A DNA stretch of 64,000 nt from Periconia sp. R9002 (GCA_023627715.1 JAMAHW010000026.1:186001-250000); one strand, 5' to 3'. Counted from the first letter of the stretch, positions 1 through 14,497 are shown. Notes: generated by a model not told the origin, from the sequence alone. Program-made: numbers and translations.

Positions 1-1020
1 GGGTTGGGAGGACTGCTGATTGGTTGGTCGGACTGGTTTGTCTGGAAAGGCATTGAAATCGGAATCTACCCGAGCTCGAGGGACCTCTCGGCCAAGTGAC
101 TTCCCGTCCGTACAGTGTTTGTTGTGTACGTGCGCGCGTCTGCTTTCTGAGTAAGACGATCCTGTTGATGTTTGTATGGGGGATGAGGGGCTTGGCGATC
201 ACAGACAGGCACATGGAGGCGAGGATCCTTGTGAACGGGAGTGTACGATTCAGGGGAAACGGTGTAGTTGCTGTACACTTATTGCACCGACGCAGTAAGG
301 CGGTTTTTGCTAAACACTGCTGACCACCCTCTCTACGCAATGAAAGAACGTCGTAGAGAGAGAAAAACCACCACATTTTGATCAAACAACGGCAGTGGGA
401 TGGAACATCTCAAACCGTGTATGCACATTTGAAATAAGAAACACAAACACCACATGCACCTCCCCACCTCAACCTCTCATTCCAGCCCAAAAGTCTAAAA
501 ACCCCCATAACTCTACAACCAAACAGCCCCCAACACCAACAAACCTCCCCTCATCATCGGGGAAAAAAGTTTAACCCTCTCCCAAGAAAAATCTGCGCGA
601 GACAAGGCTGAAAACGTTGCCACACCTTACCTACCCTTACCCAGCCATCAGTCACATCACCCCGGAACCCACTACTCGATAAGGCAGCCCGAACGTTGAG
701 AAATAAAAGCAAAAAAGAAAAGGAAAGAAAAAAACATGTGCGTTTTGACCTGCGTGCGTTCTGACGCGCGTGCGTGTGTTGTGTTGCATTGCATTGCGTG
801 CATGCTTCAGAAAAAAACGGTTCTCCGTGCGTGATTTGCGTCTTTTTTTTCCTTCCTTCCCGCGTTTCTTCGAGGGATGGCGGAGGTACATACGTCAAAG
901 AGGTAATGCTGCCGCGGGCGCAAGGACGAGGGTTTCCAATGTTACGTTGGGCAGTTCGGGCTGGATCGAGTACCATGTGAAAGAGGGAAAAATACCGCAG
1001 AGGAGAGGTTGAGGGAGTAG

Positions 1021-1040
1021 GAAGGAAGGAAGGAAGGAAT
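1021..1040. repeat. (AAGG)n microsatellite
   Basis: About five GGAA/AAGG tetranucleotide units in a row, the last one imperfect. It lies in non-coding DNA. Confidence 0.8.
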
Positions 1041-1797
1041 GAAGGCTAGCTACCTAAATCAAAGCATGGGGAGGGATAAGAAACGGTCCTCTGGGATGGA
1101 TGTGCTTTTGATTTGATGAGATTGATCGACATCTTTGTGTCTAGGTATCTATCAATCCTATCTATCTATCGTTGTTCGGTCATGACCGCCGTCTGATTCC
1201 CTATTCCAGAATCCCGTCTGTTGTAAAGTTCTCTCTCGTGCGTTCCGTTCGTTCCAGAAGATCAAATGTCAGTCAACGGCGAAGCCGGCGTGCGTGCGTG
1301 CGTGCACACAGGCGGTCGCGCGCGCCTTGTCCGGTGCTGCCTCGTGTGTGTGTTACGCACATACTCACAGCACAGATAGTTAGTTAGGTAGGTAGGATCT
1401 ACAGTACAATAGCTACAGTACCTGAATACCAAAAGGCTGACAGATAGCAAGAGCAGACAGGAACAGGGTATACCTTCTGAAACACGGTCATCTTTCCTTT
1501 AACACGTGGTGACTTTTGCTGTATACGGGGAAAGGCGGGAAAGAAAAGCACGGGCGTGCTGCTGGTGCAGGGGCGCGCGCGGATGGCGGGTAGGTTATGT
1601 AGGTCAGGTTAAAGGTAAGGTAGCTGGGGGGCGAGGGGGGAAGTAGGTAGGTGGCGCAATCAAGTTCACGGTCCCCCAAGGGAAAAAATTCTATAAATGT
1701 GGTCTGATGTTGACGACAAGGCGAACGGACGTTTTTGCCTAGGATTCGTTGATCTAGAACCCGATTGTTGGGTGCCCTTGTCGTCGGCCTTGCTAGC

Positions 1798-1831
1798 TGC
1801 TGCTGCTGCTGCTGCGATGGATGGATGGATT
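1798..1831. repeat. Compound (TGC)n-(GATG)n microsatellite
   Basis: A run of six TGC triplets passes directly into about four GATG/GGAT tetranucleotides. The triplet part could encode poly-Ala or poly-Cys, but no supported gene covers it. Confidence 0.75.
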
Positions 1832-4527
1832 CCTTCTCCCAAACTTTGAAAATCCAAGCAGGTCGGGTTGGGGCTTGTGCTATTCGAAAAGAAAAATCCC
1901 ATCATCCTCATTTCTTCCCTCAGCTTTGGGATCCAGCAAGAATACGCAGGGTAGGTACATTGTACAACTATTTGGAAGAGAACAAAATAGGACAATGTTT
2001 CCCCCACCGCCAATCCCATCTCCGTTCCATCTCTATCCCTCACGAGGAAGATCACGCAAGGATGAGCACTGAACGTTCTAGGCAGGAAAAACGAATTGAT
2101 ACGCACAGAGTAGCATCGCATGTGTGCATGCGCTCTTCCCTTCCCTTCCCCCTCCCTCACCTACCTGTCTATCCGGCCCCCACTGGGCCACTCCAATCTG
2201 TAGTAAGATTTGACATTGAGGTGGAGAAGGGGAAAAATGAATAACATACAGATCCTAGATCGATCCATCCCTATCTTCTTCTTTTGCCCGCCTGCCTTGC
2301 CCTTGTTCAAACTGAGACGTGTGACTATTGTGCAGAAGTTCAACGATTCCCTGCTGTTGATGCTGCTGCTGCTGATGCGTGTGTAGGGTGGTGTTTTGAT
2401 TGCTGTATGTCAGTCTGTTTGTGGTAGAAAGAGCGATGTGAAAGGAGGGGGATTTTGGGGTTCCGGGGGTGTAGATGTGGAGACGGGGGATTGTGAGGTC
2501 AGGACGTTACATGGTCAAGATGAAGGTCAAGGTCAAGCCGGGGCCGCGAGAAGAAGTTTGTAAGGTAAAAACAATATACTAATCCACGCGGTGAAGTTAG
2601 TATTAGAGACACAAGATCGTTTCTAGATAAGATAACTATACATCTACACACTACAACATATGTACATACATACCTTTTGCAAGTGTAGCTGCGTATCTGG
2701 CAGCAGGCAGACAGGCAAGACACATCAATACGTACCTAAGTACGCCATACCTTACACACGAACCTCCACTCAAACATACCTCCCTTAATCATAGACTTTA
2801 CCTATCTATCAATCTAATCATGTAATTTACCAAACCCCATAACCACACACACACACAAACCCATGCTCTCAACCCTTCCTTCATCAACCACAAACCATGT
2901 AGTTACAGATAGTCCTCCATCCCAACCTCTCCACACACACACACATCCCTGCCCACCATCCCTCAACGAAACCATCCTCCTTTTCCTTCTTGTCCTTCAC
3001 GATAATAACACACCAACCAGGAAGAAAAAAAAAACGAAGAGGGACGAACACGAACGGGGCTAAATTAAATACCTACATAGATAGATAGCATCAATCAACC
3101 AACAAAGGCGGTGAACAACAACCAACAACAAACCGACCCAACAACCAAACAAATCCGAACGAACGAACGAACAGGAAAAAAATACCTCGCGTACCTACAT
3201 ACATGCATAACCGTCGTGCATATTACCCTACCCGACCTCCCCTTGGCCGTCCTCCTCATCGTCGTCGTCCTTCAATGCCAATCTTCTACCTACCCGTCCG
3301 TTGACTCAAATGATGCTTCTTCTGCGCGCGCGTGTGTGTGAGTTTGAGCTGCACTGCACTGCACCGCAGCGCAGGATTCCTTCCCATCCCCATCACCAGT
3401 ACCCCTGGTGCGAAACTTCTGCGGTTGGTTGGGATTGATCGCGGCGTAGAAGGGAAAGATAGGATATCAATCGAGGTATGCATATCTGTATGTACCTACG
3501 TACTCTAGCGAGGCCAGGGTGAGTACAGATGGCTCAGCCAACCAAAGGCCGGCATGGGGCCTTGTTACTTTCTTCGATTTCAATACAATACGTGCGCCGC
3601 CTGCAGGTAAGATTTCGGGAGGGGAAGGGCAAGGAAAAAGGGAAATTTCGAAAGATCCTTCCCTCCCTTCCCCCCCTCTTTGCTCAGCCAATCAGATTAG
3701 AGAAAGCCTAAAACGCGAATTTTTTTTCTCCTGTAATCCATAGATTCGTCGCTTTTGATTTCACACGTATTGTATGTATGTACTTAGTCTTTTCTTTCCT
3801 CTGTAAAAACACTTTCCTATTTACGCCCCCTCCTCCCTAGACTACCTAGACAAAAACGCGAAATTCGCTGCATTTACATACATACATACATACACAAGTA
3901 CTGGTACATCATAGCTCCCATAGAAAAATGCATTAAAATAAATAAAAAACCTTTTTTTTTTCTTGGTTCTTGTTGACAAAAGATGTTGTAGTTGTTGATT
4001 GTTCTCTCATTGAATGCTCACAACATCCCTGTTGAAACAAAAAGAAAGAAAAAAAGAAAGTGACATAACCCAACATGCGTGCATGGCGCTAACTAAGACA
4101 GGGGACGAAGAGGAAAAATATACCCAACCGAAAATGATGATGGGAGGAAAACAAGACAACGGTGCGAGATAAATGGACAACGAGTGAGGAATGGATAAAG
4201 AAGAAGAAGGGGAAAAAACGACAAGCATTCTCCAAAATGAGAACAAAACCCTTCTGCACTAGATTGGGTGTTTTTATGCCGCCGTCCTGTAAAAAGACGC
4301 CTTGTGCTAGTTAATCATGCGACGGCGTGTTTATGGTATGGTCGCTCGCTTTGTGTAACTCCAGTCCCTCTGACGGGGTGTGAAAACCGTAACTCCTGCC
4401 ATCCCTGCCGATTACCCGGTGCGCGCCCACTGTAAGCCAATCCTGCCTTGAGCCTTTTTTGCTTTTCTTTTCTTTCTTAATTTCCATCTATTCTGTCCTG
4501 GATCAGACGGGTGTGTGTTTTGTTGCC

Positions 4528-6191
4528 TTACGAGTAGAGCTTTCTCTCGGGGAAAACCATGTCGTCGTACCCATGAGCCGAGTCTTGGTACCCGTGTTGC
4601 ATGGAAGGGTGCAGCTCGTAGCCACCGCCATCTGCCCGCATGGTCGTGTCGGAAACCATGGATGAGCCGCGACTACTACGGTCGCTGTTAGAGTACGGGT
4701 ACGACGCAATGTAGCCTCGATTGGCCGGAGGAGCCGAGATCGACGCAAAAGATGTTGAGCTCGACATGGCGGACGACCTGTGGGTGCTAATTCTTCTGTC
4801 TTTTCCTCTGCCTTTGATGCCCTTGTTGGAGTTCTTGTACAGGGATGCGAAATACTCCCACAGCTCCCTATCATGCTCGTTGACGTGTTCGTTCGGGTTG
4901 ACATATGCAAACTTTTGCGTGAGATAGCGGATGGTCTGCGCATGAAATTTGTTTTGATGGGACTGTTGCGGGTCAGTTTTCCATGCGTCATGGTTGACCA
5001 GAAGGACGAGAACTCACCTTGAGGTTTCCCAGCTGCGTGAATTGCTTGCCGCACTCATCTAATTTGCAAGTAAAGGGTTTGATTTGCTGGTGCACGATCT
5101 TGTGGGCTCGCACATTGCCCCGCTGAGCAAACGTCTTGCCGCAAAGGTCACAGCTGTACGGCCTTTCGCCAGTGTGGCGTCTTTCGTGTGTCTGCATTCA
5201 TTAGCAAGTATTTCCACAACAAACGGCTTCAGACATACCTTTAAGTTGCCCAGCTGGGAGAACCTTTGGCCGCATGAGGGCTCCTTGCAGATCTAAGAGA
5301 GCATTCGTTAGCAAAGGACTTGCTTCCCTTGGTGAGAGCATACATACAAAGGGTTTGGCACCGGTGTGTGCTCGAGTGTGTATATCGAGATGAGTCTTCT
5401 GCAGGAAGCTCTTGTTGCAGTCCGGAATGGTGCATTGATATCGCTTCCTTGCTTTTGGGGTAGACTTGGCAACCGGCTCCTTCTAGTACGTGTTAGTGCG
5501 AGGTACCATCATACCAGCGGTGCAGACGACATACCTTGGGGGACTCTGCTCGCTGCACTTCTTCATCGGGTTTCTGCTTGGCCTGTATAGCTTTCATAAG
5601 AGTATCCACATCCGTGGAGAAGTCGACACCATTTCCAATATGCCCGTTCTCCGAACTCGATCGTTTCTGCTCTCTGGAATAGGAGACATCGTTAGACTGG
5701 ATAGGGGAGTTCATCTCGGACTTGACAGACGGTGTGCCTTCTTCAATGACGAAACCAGAGGGGGGTTCTCGAGCGGGCGGGAGCGAATGCAAACCATGAG
5801 ATCCAGCGTACGAGATGGCCTGCGTGATGTTTTGGGCGTAGTTCATGGGAAAGGTTTGCTGGATGTTGTACGGGTTTACTTGGATGGAATCAAAAGTGAA
5901 CGACGTGGACTGAAAGGGCGTCGAGGTAGTCAAGGCGTGAGCTGAGAACAAGGGCATGTGTATATCCATTTGTGAGGTGGACGAGGGAAAAGGCCTCGAG
6001 GGGAGAGATTGCTCTGTCGCCGAGGTTGTGGTTGGGGGTGCTGGTGCCGCTACCGCGGTGGTTCGCGCCGGGTAGTCGTAGTTGGACGTGTTGGGTAGCA
6101 GGCCGGGCATGTTCAAGTTGGACAAGTGAAAAGAAGAGTAAGGTCGACGTTGCCAAAGTCCTGAGTGGTGAGGAGCAATGACTGCGGCCAT
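4528..6191 (-). CDS. azf1: Azf1-type C2H2 zinc-finger transcription factor
   Basis: Predicted nuclear DNA-binding regulator of 484 aa. Five exons: 6191-5535, 5482-5348, 5292-5239, 5191-5018, 4962-4528; every intron is about 40-55 nt and phase 0. Residues 1-219 are Ser/Thr/Pro-rich and probably an effector region. Four tandem C2H2 fingers follow (about 234-258, 264-288, 294-316, 322-347) with TGEKP-type linkers (HTGAKPF, HTGERPY, QQIKPF). After the last finger comes a conserved block with [20 protein letters not shown]. Yeast Azf1 (glucose-dependent activator; CLN3 and cell-wall genes) carries the same finger spacing and a near-identical EYFAS-YKNSN-GIKGRGK block, so orthology is strong; the targets in this fungus are inference. 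The start is the first Met of the exon 1 frame. The 5' side is an unusually long gene-free region with a pyrimidine-rich leader. Confidence 0.88.
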
Positions 6192-6952
6192 TGCTAATAT
6201 GTATGGGAGCCCGTGCGAGGCAGATAAGCAGTAGGCTGAGAGGCTTTGCTAGTTAGCAAGGCAGGCGGTGGGTGGTTGGACAGGTGAAGCGAGAAAAGCG
6301 GGAGCGGGCAGCAATGACGGATCAAGCCGAAGGACGAAGCGGGTATTCGTGTACACTAGACTTTGTGCGGGTGTGTGTCGAGAATATGTATGGGTGGAAT
6401 AGTGGACGGGGGCAGTGTCAGTATTGCATATGTATGTAGGTAGGTAAGTAGGAAGGTGGGTATGTAGGCTAGAGAAAGGGAGGACGAGAAGGAGGCCGGG
6501 ATGGCGTGGGAGCTATGTGATGATGAGGTGGAGATATGCAGAGAATCGGTGATAACATTTGTCTTGTGTTTGGGGGAGTGTGTGGGTGTAGATATAGATG
6601 GGCTGAATCTCGAGCATTCCCACACGTGCCTTGTGGTAGCAAGGATGGACAGGATGTAAATCCGACTGGAAGAGGCTAGAGAGCGAGAAGAAGGGCAGGG
6701 TTGGCGGAGATCACGACCCTTGCGAGTGCAGACAGGGCTCGATCTGATGCCAAGGGGTGGAGGGTGAATGAAAAAAAGAGGCGACAGCGATGTGGACGAC
6801 CTCACTGCTCAGCGGCAGGTCGCTGTTTTAGGAGGAGCTGGGGAGCGGCGGGGGACCCCTAGCAGTGACAGGCCGCGAGGGTTGCGCATGGAGAAAGCCC
6901 AGGACAGGACAAGACATGGAACAAGTGGGCATGGCGGCGAGCAGGGAAAGGA

Positions 6953-6982
6953 TCATGGTCATGGTCATGGTCATGGTCGTGG
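6953..6982. repeat. (CATGGT)5 hexanucleotide repeat
   Basis: Five CATGGT units, the last followed by a degenerate CGTGGC/CATGGC pair up to about 6990. It would read Met-Val repeats on plus and His-Asp repeats on minus, but no gene model supports translation. Confidence 0.8.
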
Positions 6983-9900
6983 CCATGGCCAAAAAGCACG
7001 CTCACGCCCCGGAGAAGCGGCGTTTTCAAAGAGGCAGAGAGAGTGGTGAAGGAGCGGCAAGTGGCGTGGGGGGACTGTTTCGCTCCCAGCATCGACGCAA
7101 ATAGACGCTAGTCGCGTCACATTGGGGGAGGGAGGCCATCCAAGTAGGTACGGGACCTAGGTACCTACCTACACTCTCTAGCAGGAGGCTGTCATTACCG
7201 TACCATACATACCGTACGCACCGCGGGTAGGCGTATGCTTCTGTGTCTGTTTCCATTGCATCCATCCTTCATGGACTGGCACTGGCACTCACGATAAGGC
7301 ATGCGGACGTGGACAAGCAAGAAAACCGGACTGAATACGCAAGGCCCGACTGGATCGCAGCCATCATGGCCATGATATTGGCCGAGTCCTGGATTCAGCG
7401 ATTTGCGCATTCAACATTGGACGGTGGCTCATGGGCAAAGGCGGGATATCCTGGGAGGGCCTCCGGAAGCGCGAGTCCCTTTGTGCCAGTGGCAGCCAGT
7501 ATTGACATGCAACGCTTTGGATCTGGCAAACGGGGCTGGGCTTTTGGGCGGCGGCGTCGCGGTGGACGTCTTGGTGGTCCTGATGCTCATCCTCATCGAA
7601 TAGTTGGGCCCTCATGGTCGGGCCCGGGCGGCGAAGGCGCTGGAGGGCACCATCTGGCAGCATCGAGCATCGAGCATCTGGCATCTGGGCGTACGTGGTG
7701 GCATGGCAGCTGGCGCACGGGGAATGGGAAGGCGGGATAGGTGGGTGGGTGGGTGGGTGGATGGGATGGGATGGGAGAAGCAGGGACCAGGCTCGGAGTT
7801 GCTGTCGCAGTGTCGCTGACCTTGAGCCTTGAGGTATCTCCCAGAGGGCTCTCTCCGCTAGGGGCTTCCCTTCCCTTAGGTAATGAATCTACGGATGCGG
7901 CCGTGATTTGCTGCTGGACCCGTGCACGACGAATCAATAGCCAGCTAGCCCAAGTTTACACAGTGAATGCATGGGTGCTAGCGGGCGGACCCTGGCTTGT
8001 CAGAGCGGGAGTGGGCGGGAGGAAGCCCCCCCGACAGCGCAACCAGACCGCCCGCCTGGAGAGCTCCGGGCTGGTGGGTAGCCCCCTCCATCTCAACTCA
8101 GTCAGACCCTCATCATCAATTATTACAAAGAGAGACCAGATGGATCCGACTCTGTTTAGGCGTAGCCTGCCAAGGGTACCGGTACGTACAGGCCAAGTCC
8201 ATCTACTTACTCGATGCTGCTTGCACAAGAGCCGCGTGCCTTGCAGCCAGCCGGCATCCAAAGCGATGTATCCTTTTTTATTTTTATGTTCCATTCCCAC
8301 CACTTCCCCATCGTCTCCCCTGATTCCATTCTCCGTATTTGCCATGTCCTTTCATCCAGTCTTCTCCTCTCTGCGCGGATGGGCGACGAGGTACCTAGTC
8401 AGCAGGGCATCATCCCACTCTCAGGATCAGCTAAAGAAATGTCCCTTGGCTCCGCGCCGTAACGAACTAGTACAGTACATGGAGAGTACTGTAGCAATGA
8501 GGATGTGTGCTCTGGCTGCCCTGATAACAGTGCGGCACGACAAATCTCATTACCTGTTCCGAAAGCCCTGTCTAGCGAGCCAATGGCGCCCCGCCCTGCT
8601 CTCCACTGACCCAATCCCTCGGACATGACCCTTGCTCCTGTATACCCCCCTTCCCCTTCCCCCCTCCACTCCACTCCACTCCTCCATCCTCTTTTCTCCT
8701 ACTTGTACATGTACTCGCCTCACCGTCACGTCCCATTTGGGCCTTGTGCAGAACACCACGCCGCTCGCATTCTCTTTGCTCGTCTCAATCCATCCTCGAA
8801 CTGGCATCGTCTGCGTCACCCTCATCCATCCTCACCTTACAACTTCTACTATACTTAGTCACTCTACAACCAACCTCGCCGACCTTTCGCACCGCCTTTT
8901 CCCCACACGTTTCCCTGCTTTCACGGCCGAAAACCGCGGTGGCTCTTGACTGCTGTTTCCTCTTCCACTCGCCTCTTCTTCTAACGGCAGCCCTCTACCC
9001 CAGCCCCAACAGCCTCAATTCCCACCACAGACCCGCCGGCCCACCCACACGAGTTCCAGAAGCCCTGTTCCACTTGCAGGTGACCTCGCTTTCGTTTTCA
9101 AGAAAAAAGCTCTCCATTCCCCCCTTACCCTCTCGCCCCCTCTACCGGTTCCCTTCCGTGCTATACTTGGACGACTGTCTGGGGTCAATCTCTCTCGTGT
9201 TTCACCGTTTACCACCTCTCCATCACCATTGCACAAGTAGTTCGTGACTGCCAAACCGTGACTAATTCCACCGCGTACAAGACACAAATTCATGTTGGGG
9301 GCCGTATCTTTTTCGCCATCCACTACCACCTCCAGAGCTACACACCACCGCCCGGCCACTTTGCCATTTCCGACGCGGCTGCACAACAGACCGACCTTGG
9401 GAGCTGCTTCAGCCTTCATATGGTCTCACAGCCCAAGCCCCACCCACATATTCGAGTTGCCGCAGGATCTGATGCAACCGACCGATCTCACAGCCAAGTG
9501 CGCATGGATTGGACTGGGTCAGACCAAATCAAATCCACGACCAAATCGGTGGACCTGCAGTAGTGCAAACATCATCACAACATTGCAAAGCGAAGAATAC
9601 CCCATGTGAATCCGCAACATCTCGTATCACTTCCTACCCAAACAGTGTCATGCCGATACATTCCACGGACAGGATAGCAGCGCGACTTACGTGCCTAGTC
9701 TCAAACTCTGATCCTCTACGCCTATACATCATGTGAAGTATCCTGGCAAGGGCCTCTTCCCTGTGTGGCATTTCAGAGCCTACAAAGAACAAAAGGAAGC
9801 TCGGTCATCCACACGGCCAATCGGGTGTTATCCCATAGACATCTCTTTCAATTGTTTTGTACGTTGGAAGTTGCACAAGGTCCATTAATGCAGCCGCTGT

Positions 9901-12900
9901 ACCCTCCACCGCATCCATGTACTGCTGCGACCGCTATTCGTTTGCCCTAATCATGACTACTTCACCCGTTATAGTCAGAGAGACATCGGTCCTTCTCTCC
10001 ATTGATGCCCCAATAAAACTGTATCAAGCACCAAGCTGAGTTATCTTCAGGTTGATCAATCTTCCCATGTTGCATTAGGGAAACTTAGACAGATGCTTAT
10101 TGTTGCGAATCCGACAATGCCGGTTCGACATACATAGGTATCTCAAGGGTCTACGTCGTCACCTGAGCTGATGGATTCGCGGTACATATGTACTACTAAC
10201 GTAGTTGCATACATAACCTAACCATCATGTAGACTAGCTGTCGACATGCACCTGTCTCCTGGCCACGCTTCAAATGGATTCGAGTTGACTGGATCGAATT
10301 TGGAACACCGCTCTTTTCTTATACATGCATATGTATGGCATTGCCGTTTAGCCTTGCCGACACTGCCTATGCACCAGCATATCACCCTGATGATTAACGG
10401 AATCGAGATGTTTGCGAATCCATCCACCGACTTTCACCTATAATCTACCACGCATAAAATCGGCAAAAAATGGTGCCGTAAAAACGAATTGCTGTGGGCG
10501 TGCGATCATCGCGCTAGTAACAGAACTGCAGGATCATGTGGTACAAAGTGAATTGCTTCTTTCGCATATTTCGCATAAAAAGTAGGGCTTGAAATCTATA
10601 CCTTCATCGTGAAGAAGGTATTGCACCGACCAAGATGCGCAAAAGATGGGATGTCTGGACACAGAACGATCGATAGCCTGCCTGTCTGACCAGTAAATGG
10701 GATCAATTAGGGACAAACGACGGCGCAGGACGCACGAATGCAACGAACTATCGAGTCTGGCGTATTCTGGATAGTGACAGCATACTCGCTGCAACTCAGA
10801 TTGCGAAGGATTCTCAGTCTGACCTCCACCGAGCAAGTTCGACAAATGTTCTCTCGTGGAAAGAATCCCGAATGCCGTGTGAGGTACGGTTAGGCGGGTT
10901 GGATGCGGAGGCGGCAGCAAGCCGCTGCGGGCAATCTCTTGAGGTTACAACGTCTTTAGCGTGGGTTCCCTGAGTTGTCAACCTGTCTGGAACGACTCAA
11001 TGTCCTTAGTGTTGCTGCATCTGTTTAAGGGAAGGGTGCTGACGGAGCAAAGTATTCGGTGCCAACGTGCCAACCCTACCACCAGTGCCTTTAGTAACTA
11101 GGCTGAGGTAAGAAGTTTGAACTCTCTCGACTTTTACGGTCATCTCTGTGCTCTTTGGGACTCACGTGGAGCCCTCGCCGACCTATGTGCATATTATCGC
11201 AGAAATACAGGGAGTTGAGCTATAGGGCAAGAGCCGTCATTGGTGCGGAGCAGACAACCGTGTCGCGTTTTGGCGATGTGCATCACATCCCTGTGGCATG
11301 AGCCATCAATAAGTTAATGCGAAAAGATAGCTATTGTAGGTAAACTGCGAGGCACTAGTTACATCGATTATCGAATCTTCATGACTAGATACCTCTATTT
11401 CTCTCCATCACCAGCTGCTTCGAACCATTGGAGCTGAGTCGTCGTGGGCTCGCGCTACCATCTATCAAAAGCTCAGACTCCAATATTTCGTTCACAGGCG
11501 CAATCCCTGGGTTGGCTCCCCTTTGTCTTGTTTACCTCCGCGCCACACCGTCCATCGGGAGACGATGCTGACCAGATATCTCGCATGCTCTGCGTATATG
11601 CGTATATCATCTGCCCCACTTCCCAGAACCCGGAGACCGGGTGTCCTTGCAAAACCTCCGAACTGGTCTTGATGAACTAGCTGCTAGACTTGCTTTGCAG
11701 CACTACCCATCTGCAACACCAAACGCGCAACCGCAGCAGACCTCTCTGTATATCTTGATAGATTGCATGCACGTACGATACTGTCGCTTATCCCTCCCCT
11801 CCCGCCAGTGTGACCGATTAATGCCGGAATCTCCATAGGGTTGCTGCTATCCCAACGCAAACGCGCCATTTCAAGTATACCGTCAAGGGCAGAATACGAG
11901 CGGGTACCATTCCCCGCTCTATCTCTTATCTCCCCTGCAGGGGCCAACCTCCAAACTGCTTAACTGCCATGTATAATCGAATGGATTATACATTGGTCTC
12001 GTTCTAGGTCATCAAGCTTGGACGACGTGTATGGGCATAGGCTGTCTTCATAATTGATGCAAGCGCGCGTGACGATCTAAATATCGAGTCAGATCGAGAT
12101 GATTTCTTGAATCGGAGCGGACGCGAATCGATATCCAATGTACGATCTTGTTATGTACGTATGTACGATTCCTCATCTATCATCCATGCCAATCGGTCGA
12201 CATGCATAACACCACGGCATGAGTGAGGAAGGGTGTGACCCGAGAGGTGAGCTCAGGTCTGTCTTCAAACTTTCCTAGGTACTCGAAGTTCTAGCCGCAC
12301 CGTACGCGGCGCACAAAAGCTTTCGGCGGATGTACACCAGACCCTTCACTCGGTGGTTGGTGCAGTAGATCTACGCATCAGCGTCGGACGTCTATCCCAA
12401 TCCTCCAAACACACGCACATAAACCTATTCGGAGCGACGCCTTCGATCCTTGCTGAGCTGAATGTTGTTCATTTCCAGATTGCAAAGACTGAAACAAACA
12501 AGGCGAAAGACGGAGAACGTCACACCGTTCACACGGTGCAGGACGGGACAAGACGTATGCACAGCACGACCATGAGGATGCCCACGCGCGCTTCAACTTA
12601 ATCTGCAAACTGTGATATTGGTACCTCTTTGATTCCATACTCCCCTTTCATTCAGCTTCGACTACGTCGGATTCCTCGCTTTTTTTCTTTTTCTCGGACG
12701 TTCGGGAGAGGAGGCCTCGACGGTGTCGCCGCACCCATTCGCCCGGAAAGTCCATCGCCAATAACCACCATTCACCACTAGCTATTCAAGAAACGGCGAC
12801 GCCGGGGAAGTATCAGTCGATACCTCTATCTCGATGAAGCAGGTGAATGACAACCAAAGCAACACAATCCCGGTTACCCAGTTACGCGTCACATATTCAT

Positions 12901-14497
12901 CCCCATTTCTTCCACCAGTCAATCCCCCCGATGGCCTCATCACCCAAACAATAACAACCCACTCAAAACCACACACGCACTATATCTCGCGTACCGTACC
13001 GCCCTCGCTACCACAAAAACTCTACCCGTCTTTCCCGCATCCCCCCGCCCGCCCCGCTCTCCGGCAGCATCGCCCACAAAAACAAAGCCCAAAAGCCCCC
13101 CTCCCTCCTTCACCGCTCACCGCATTTTTCCGTTGTGCTGTCTAGAACAATTACCGTTATTGTATCACCCTGCGCTGCCACATGCGTACCTAGGGGTAGG
13201 TACCTGCCTTTTGTCTTCTCCTTCCCTCCCCCCTCGTTCCTTCCTTCCTTCCACGCAGAGCATGACGCCAGCAAGCGCTACAAGCAATCTCGTCATACAC
13301 ACACAAACACACACTACTCCATCCACCCATCCTCCCTCTACTCTTCTTCCTCAAGCATTTCACGCACCACCAGCTTTTGGGAGAGGAACCGTACCTCCTT
13401 TCCTAGCCTTTACCTCTTTCCAACTAACACTCCTCCTCGTACTCTTCATCGTCGTGGTCGTTTACCTATGTATCCCTTGGATGTCAAATAAGCACGAGAG
13501 ATCGCTCTCGAGTTTTGACCCCAACCCCCCTTTTTATCTCTTCCTGTCTTTCTTTCTCGAAGTCGCTTCCTTTCGCGCATGTATATATGCGTATGTGCGT
13601 TGGAGGGAGGACGAAAACTAGCTAGAACGAAGGAGAGGCAATGAACTTCTGGTAGAATACGCATATCTTCCCATTCGCCTTCCTCTTCTCTTGATGGTTT
13701 GGTTCGTTTCATTCGTTCGTCTTATACTAAGAAGAGAGATGCGTACGTACATGTAACAACGCAGAAGGAGAGATAGAAGTAGGGGAAGGGACGGGACGGG
13801 ACCGAGTGTTGTAATATCCCACAGAACATCACGATGTCTAACTTTTTTAGGGGAGAGGTGGGACTGGGGGGAGGGTGAGTTTGACGTTGTTCATTCATCT
13901 CGTTTTCCCCCACCACACCACATAGATACACATATCAATAGAGACGTAAGTCAATTCTTATGTGTGTGGACGTATATCTATCCGTCCTACTTCCCTCCCT
14001 CCTCCTCCCCTTGTCTTTCTGTATGATTCACAGCTACCTAGGTACCTACCTCCATCCTATCCGTCTACCCACCCACCTCATCCGAGCAAGCAAACCATCT
14101 TTCACTCTCCTCACACACATACCTACACATATTCTCTGGAACCTAACAACTAATCGCCATTCCCCTCCTCCGAAGTCTAATCCCATCCCATACGCATGTC
14201 CTCTCCCCGTTTCTCTCTCTCTCTTTCTTAATGGATGGATGGACGTCGTATGTTCCTTTTGTTCATTAGTACTATCTACGTACACTAAATTAATGTAATC
14301 TTCCATTCCATTATCCACCGTTCCTCAGAAAAAAAAAAGAATGTAAAAGTTTCTAGTGGGAAACAAAGGGACGGGAGGAGGGGAGGTGGATAGGAGAGAT
14401 TACTTGGATTAGGAGGGTTTTTGGTTGTTGTCATGTACACAGGTATGTATGGAGATAGTTGGTGTGAGTTGAATTGAGTAAATAAGGGGGAGGCGGA

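Larger units (their letters stand above)
1..4527. other. Gene-free, low-complexity intergenic region
   Basis: No reading frame here shows a recognisable domain or protein-like composition. Overlapping ORFs on both strands are low-complexity. The DNA holds short microsatellites (AAGG at 1021-1040, TGC at 1798-1815, GGAT at 1816-1831), CT- or AC-rich strings and many TAGGTA/TACCTA words. It lies 3' of the azf1-like gene; the left edge may cut a gene outside the window. Confidence 0.6.

Noticed and set aside
1666..2244. Two overlapping open frames of about 160 codons on opposite strands
   Set aside because: Both are built from the TGC and GGAT repeats and low-complexity flanks; no protein-like features.
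7741..8628. 295-codon open frame on plus
   Set aside because: Starts in a GGTGG/GGAT repeat and has scattered composition with no domain; overlapping long frames exist on minus. Treated as a chance ORF in GC-rich DNA.
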